A stretch of 64,000 nt of DNA, from assembly GCF_900107545.1 (NCBI RefSeq), contig NZ_FNQZ01000004.1, positions 62,001 to 126,000 on the forward strand, given 5' to 3'. The notes below the pieces were generated by a model. The model saw only the letters and a program-made list of their open reading frames with translations, had not been told where the DNA came from and ran no database searches. The translations under genes were made by a program, and so were the position numbers. Position 1 is the stretch's first letter. Each line of letters opens with the position of its first letter. This DNA is from Pseudobutyrivibrio sp. ACV-2 (GTDB lineage: Bacteria > Bacillota > Clostridia > Lachnospirales > Lachnospiraceae). Below, piece by piece: positions 62,040 to 64,000 of this stretch.

Positions 62040-64000
62040 TTGTTTGATGTTGTAAAAAGGGATGGAGAAGTTGCTGAATTTAATTTAGGTAAAATTAACG
62101 ATGCTATTGCTAAAGCATTCGAAGCTACTGGCAAAGAATACAATGATGATATTATCGGTTTATTATCATTAAGAGTTTCTGCAGATTTTCAGGCAAAGAT
62201 CAAGGAGAGTAAGATTTCTGTTGAGGATATCCAGGACTCTGTAGAAAATGTTTTAGAGCAGACTGGTTATACAGATGTAGCAAAAGCATATATTTTATAT
62301 AGAAAACAGCGTGAAAAGATGCGCAACATGAAGTCTACAGTCCTTGATTACAAGAATGTAGTAGACAGCTATGTAAAGGTAGAGGACTGGCGTGTAAAAG
62401 AAAATTCTACAGTTACATATTCTGTTGGCGGTCTTATTCTTTCAAACTCTGGAGCAATCACAGCAAATTATTGGTTATCAGAGATTTATGATGAGGAAAT
62501 CGCACAGGCACACCGCAATGCGGATATCCACATTCATGATCTTTCTATGCTTACAGGATATTGTGCAGGATGGTCACTTAAGCAGCTTATTCAGGAGGGC
62601 TTAGGTGGTATCACAGGAAAAATCACATCTGCACCAGCAAAGCATTTATCTGTTCTTTGCAATCAGATGGTCAATTTCCTTGGAATTATGCAAAATGAAT
62701 GGGCAGGTGCTCAGGCATTTTCATCATTTGATACTTATCTTGCACCATTTGTTAAAGCTGACAATTTATCGTACGAAGAGGTTAAAAAGTGCCTCGAAGC
62801 TTTCATATACGGGGTAAATACTCCTTCTCGTTGGGGTACACAAGCACCATTTTCAAACATCACATTAGACTGGACAGTACCAAACGATTTGGCTGAGCTT
62901 CCAGCTATTGTTGGTGGAAAAGAGCAGGATTTCAAATATAAGGACTGCAAAAAGGAAATGGATATGGTAAATAAGGCATTCCTTGAGATTATGATTGAGG
63001 GTGATGCTAATGGTCGTGGATTCCAGTATCCGATTCCTACATATTCTATTACTCGTGATTTTGATTGGTCTGATACAGAAAACAACAGATTATTATTCGA
63101 AATGACAGCTAAATATGGTACTCCATATTTCAGCAACTATATTAATTCAGATATGGAGCCAAGTGATGTACGTTCTATGTGCTGCCGCCTTCGTCTCGAT
63201 CTTCGTGAGCTTCGCAAGAAGTCAGGTGGTTTCTTCGGTTCGGGCGAGAGCACAGGATCAGTAGGTGTTGTTACAATAAATCTTCCACGTATCGCTTATC
63301 AGGCAAAGGACGAGGCAGATTTCTATGCTCGTCTCGACAGATTAATGGATATCAGTGCTCGCTCACTCAAGATAAAACGTGGCGTTATCACAAAGCTATT
63401 AGACGAAGGCTTATATCCATACACCAAGAGATATCTTGGCACCTTTGATAACCACTTCTCTACCATCGGTCTTATCGGTATGAACGAAGTAGGTCTTAAC
63501 GCTAACTGGCTTCGTGCAGATATGACCAGCAAGAAGACACAGGAATTTGCCAAGGATGTTCTTAATCACATGCGTGAGCGTCTTTCTGATTATCAGGAGA
63601 TGTACGGTGACTTATACAACCTTGAGGCTACTCCAGCAGAGTCTACAACATACCGTTTTGCAAAGCATGATAGAGAGCAGTTCCCACATATCATCACAGC
63701 AGGTAAGGAGGGTGACACACCATTCTACACCAATAGCTCACATATGCCAGTAGAATACACATCAGATATTTTTGATGCTCTCGATGTACAGGATGAGCTT
63801 CAGACTCTTTATACATCAGGTACTGTATTCCATGCATTCATCGGTGAGAAGCTTCCTACATGGGAGTCAGCTGCAAATCTTGTTCGTAAGATAGCTGAAA
63901 ACTATAGATTGCCATACTATACACTTTCTCCTACATACTCAGTATGTAAGGACCACGGCTATATCGCTGGTGAGCACTATACATGCCCACACTGCGGAAA
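62040..64000 (+). CDS. nrdD: Anaerobic (class III) ribonucleoside-triphosphate reductase, cut at the window end
   Basis: The open frame starts at a TTG with AGGTGA six bases upstream and runs to the end of the window, 653 codons. An N-terminal ATP-cone (VVKRDGEVAEFNLGKINDAI) is followed by NrdD core motifs (TYSVGGLILSNSG; NADIHIHDLSMLTGYCAGWSL). The last bases give CKDHGYIAGEHYTCPHCGK, part of the zinc site; the glycyl-radical site lies beyond. The enzyme makes deoxynucleotides without oxygen and needs the activase NrdG. Two NrdR boxes stand upstream. Confidence 0.95.
   Translation, partial: MFDVVKRDGEVAEFNLGKINDAIAKAFEATGKEYNDDIIGLLSLRVSADFQAKIKESKISVEDIQDSVENVLEQTGYTDVAKAYILYRKQREKMRNMKSTVLDYKNVVDSYVKVEDWRVKENSTVTYSVGGLILSNSGAITANYWLSEIYDEEIAQAHRNADIHIHDLSMLTGYCAGWSLKQLIQEGLGGITGKITSAPAKHLSVLCNQMVNFLGIMQNEWAGAQAFSSFDTYLAPFVKADNLSYEEVKKCLEAFIYGVNTPSRWGTQAPFSNITLDWTVPNDLAELPAIVGGKEQDFKYKDCKKEMDMVNKAFLEIMIEGDANGRGFQYPIPTYSITRDFDWSDTENNRLLFEMTAKYGTPYFSNYINSDMEPSDVRSMCCRLRLDLRELRKKSGGFFGSGESTGSVGVVTINLPRIAYQAKDEADFYARLDRLMDISARSLKIKRGVITKLLDEGLYPYTKRYLGTFDNHFSTIGLIGMNEVGLNANWLRADMTSKKTQEFAKDVLNHMRERLSDYQEMYGDLYNLEATPAESTTYRFAKHDREQFPHIITAGKEGDTPFYTNSSHMPVEYTSDIFDALDVQDELQTLYTSGTVFHAFIGEKLPTWESAANLVRKIAENYRLPYYTLSPTYSVCKDHGYIAGEHYTCPHCG

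Overview
The window looks like the chromosome of a low-GC, anaerobic, butyrate-forming Firmicute of the Lachnospiraceae, most like Butyrivibrio or Pseudobutyrivibrio. The pointers are a thl-hbd-bcd-etfB-etfA butyrate cluster, an oxygen-sensitive class III ribonucleotide reductase, flagellar-type genes, a TagH/Wzt-type wall polysaccharide locus, and AT-rich spacers with strong GGAGG ribosome binding sites. The genus call is inference from gene content; no rRNA is present.

Layout. 1-4.1 kb: the tail of an unknown gene, then degV-folC-dnaJ-like-MATE, ending at a long two-way terminator shared with a chemotaxis receptor (4.2-6.0 kb). 6.8-11.4 kb: two tRNA-Gly(GCC) genes in opposite orientation with near-identical promoters enclose lipoproteins, a prolyl-tRNA editing protein, a C39-like peptidase and a transglutaminase-like protein. 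11.4-12.3 kb: a scar with possible integrase arm sites, gene remnants and a likely type I toxin-antitoxin pair. 12.3-17.0 kb: a FliD-like short protein and its neighbour, an AlkZ-related protein, a DUF1848 protein, a FliB-type methylase and a small membrane protein. 17.2-23.0 kb: thyA-folA, ilvB-ilvN, a SleB-type wall hydrolase and deoD.

24.4-45.9 kb is a large polysaccharide locus: an LCP ligase, several glycosyltransferases, an ABC exporter with two different permeases and an ATPase fused to a secreted cohesin-like domain, an FrhB/pyruvyltransferase fusion, two nearly identical UDP-galactopyranose mutases, two COG5610-like proteins and a beta-propeller protein. With no Wzy polymerase or flippase seen, a polymer carrying galactofuranose and probably pyruvate, exported by ABC transport and attached to the wall by LCP, is the best reading. 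Between the two glf copies sits an ATPase plus TOPRIM/RloB-like pair resembling abortive-infection systems. It lies next to the last codons of a lost paralogue of the beta-propeller gene.

46.2-52.1 kb is the butyrate cluster (no crt inside it). Then come MATE, a GH2 enzyme, a split ThrE-type exporter, a DnaA-box-like cluster, an Mrp ATPase, a cyclophilin, a membrane protein, a CorC/HlyC-type protein, a TPR lipoprotein, and nrdD (cut by the window end) behind two NrdR-like boxes and a long foldable leader.

The most unusual signal outside genes is two families of structured intergenic elements, two copies each. They lie only between co-directional genes: thyA|folA and hbd|bcd (family R1), thl|hbd and mrp|ppi (family R2). 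Their cores are conserved, but their stems differ in sequence while keeping pairing. They look like mobile or regulatory RNA-forming modules inside operons.
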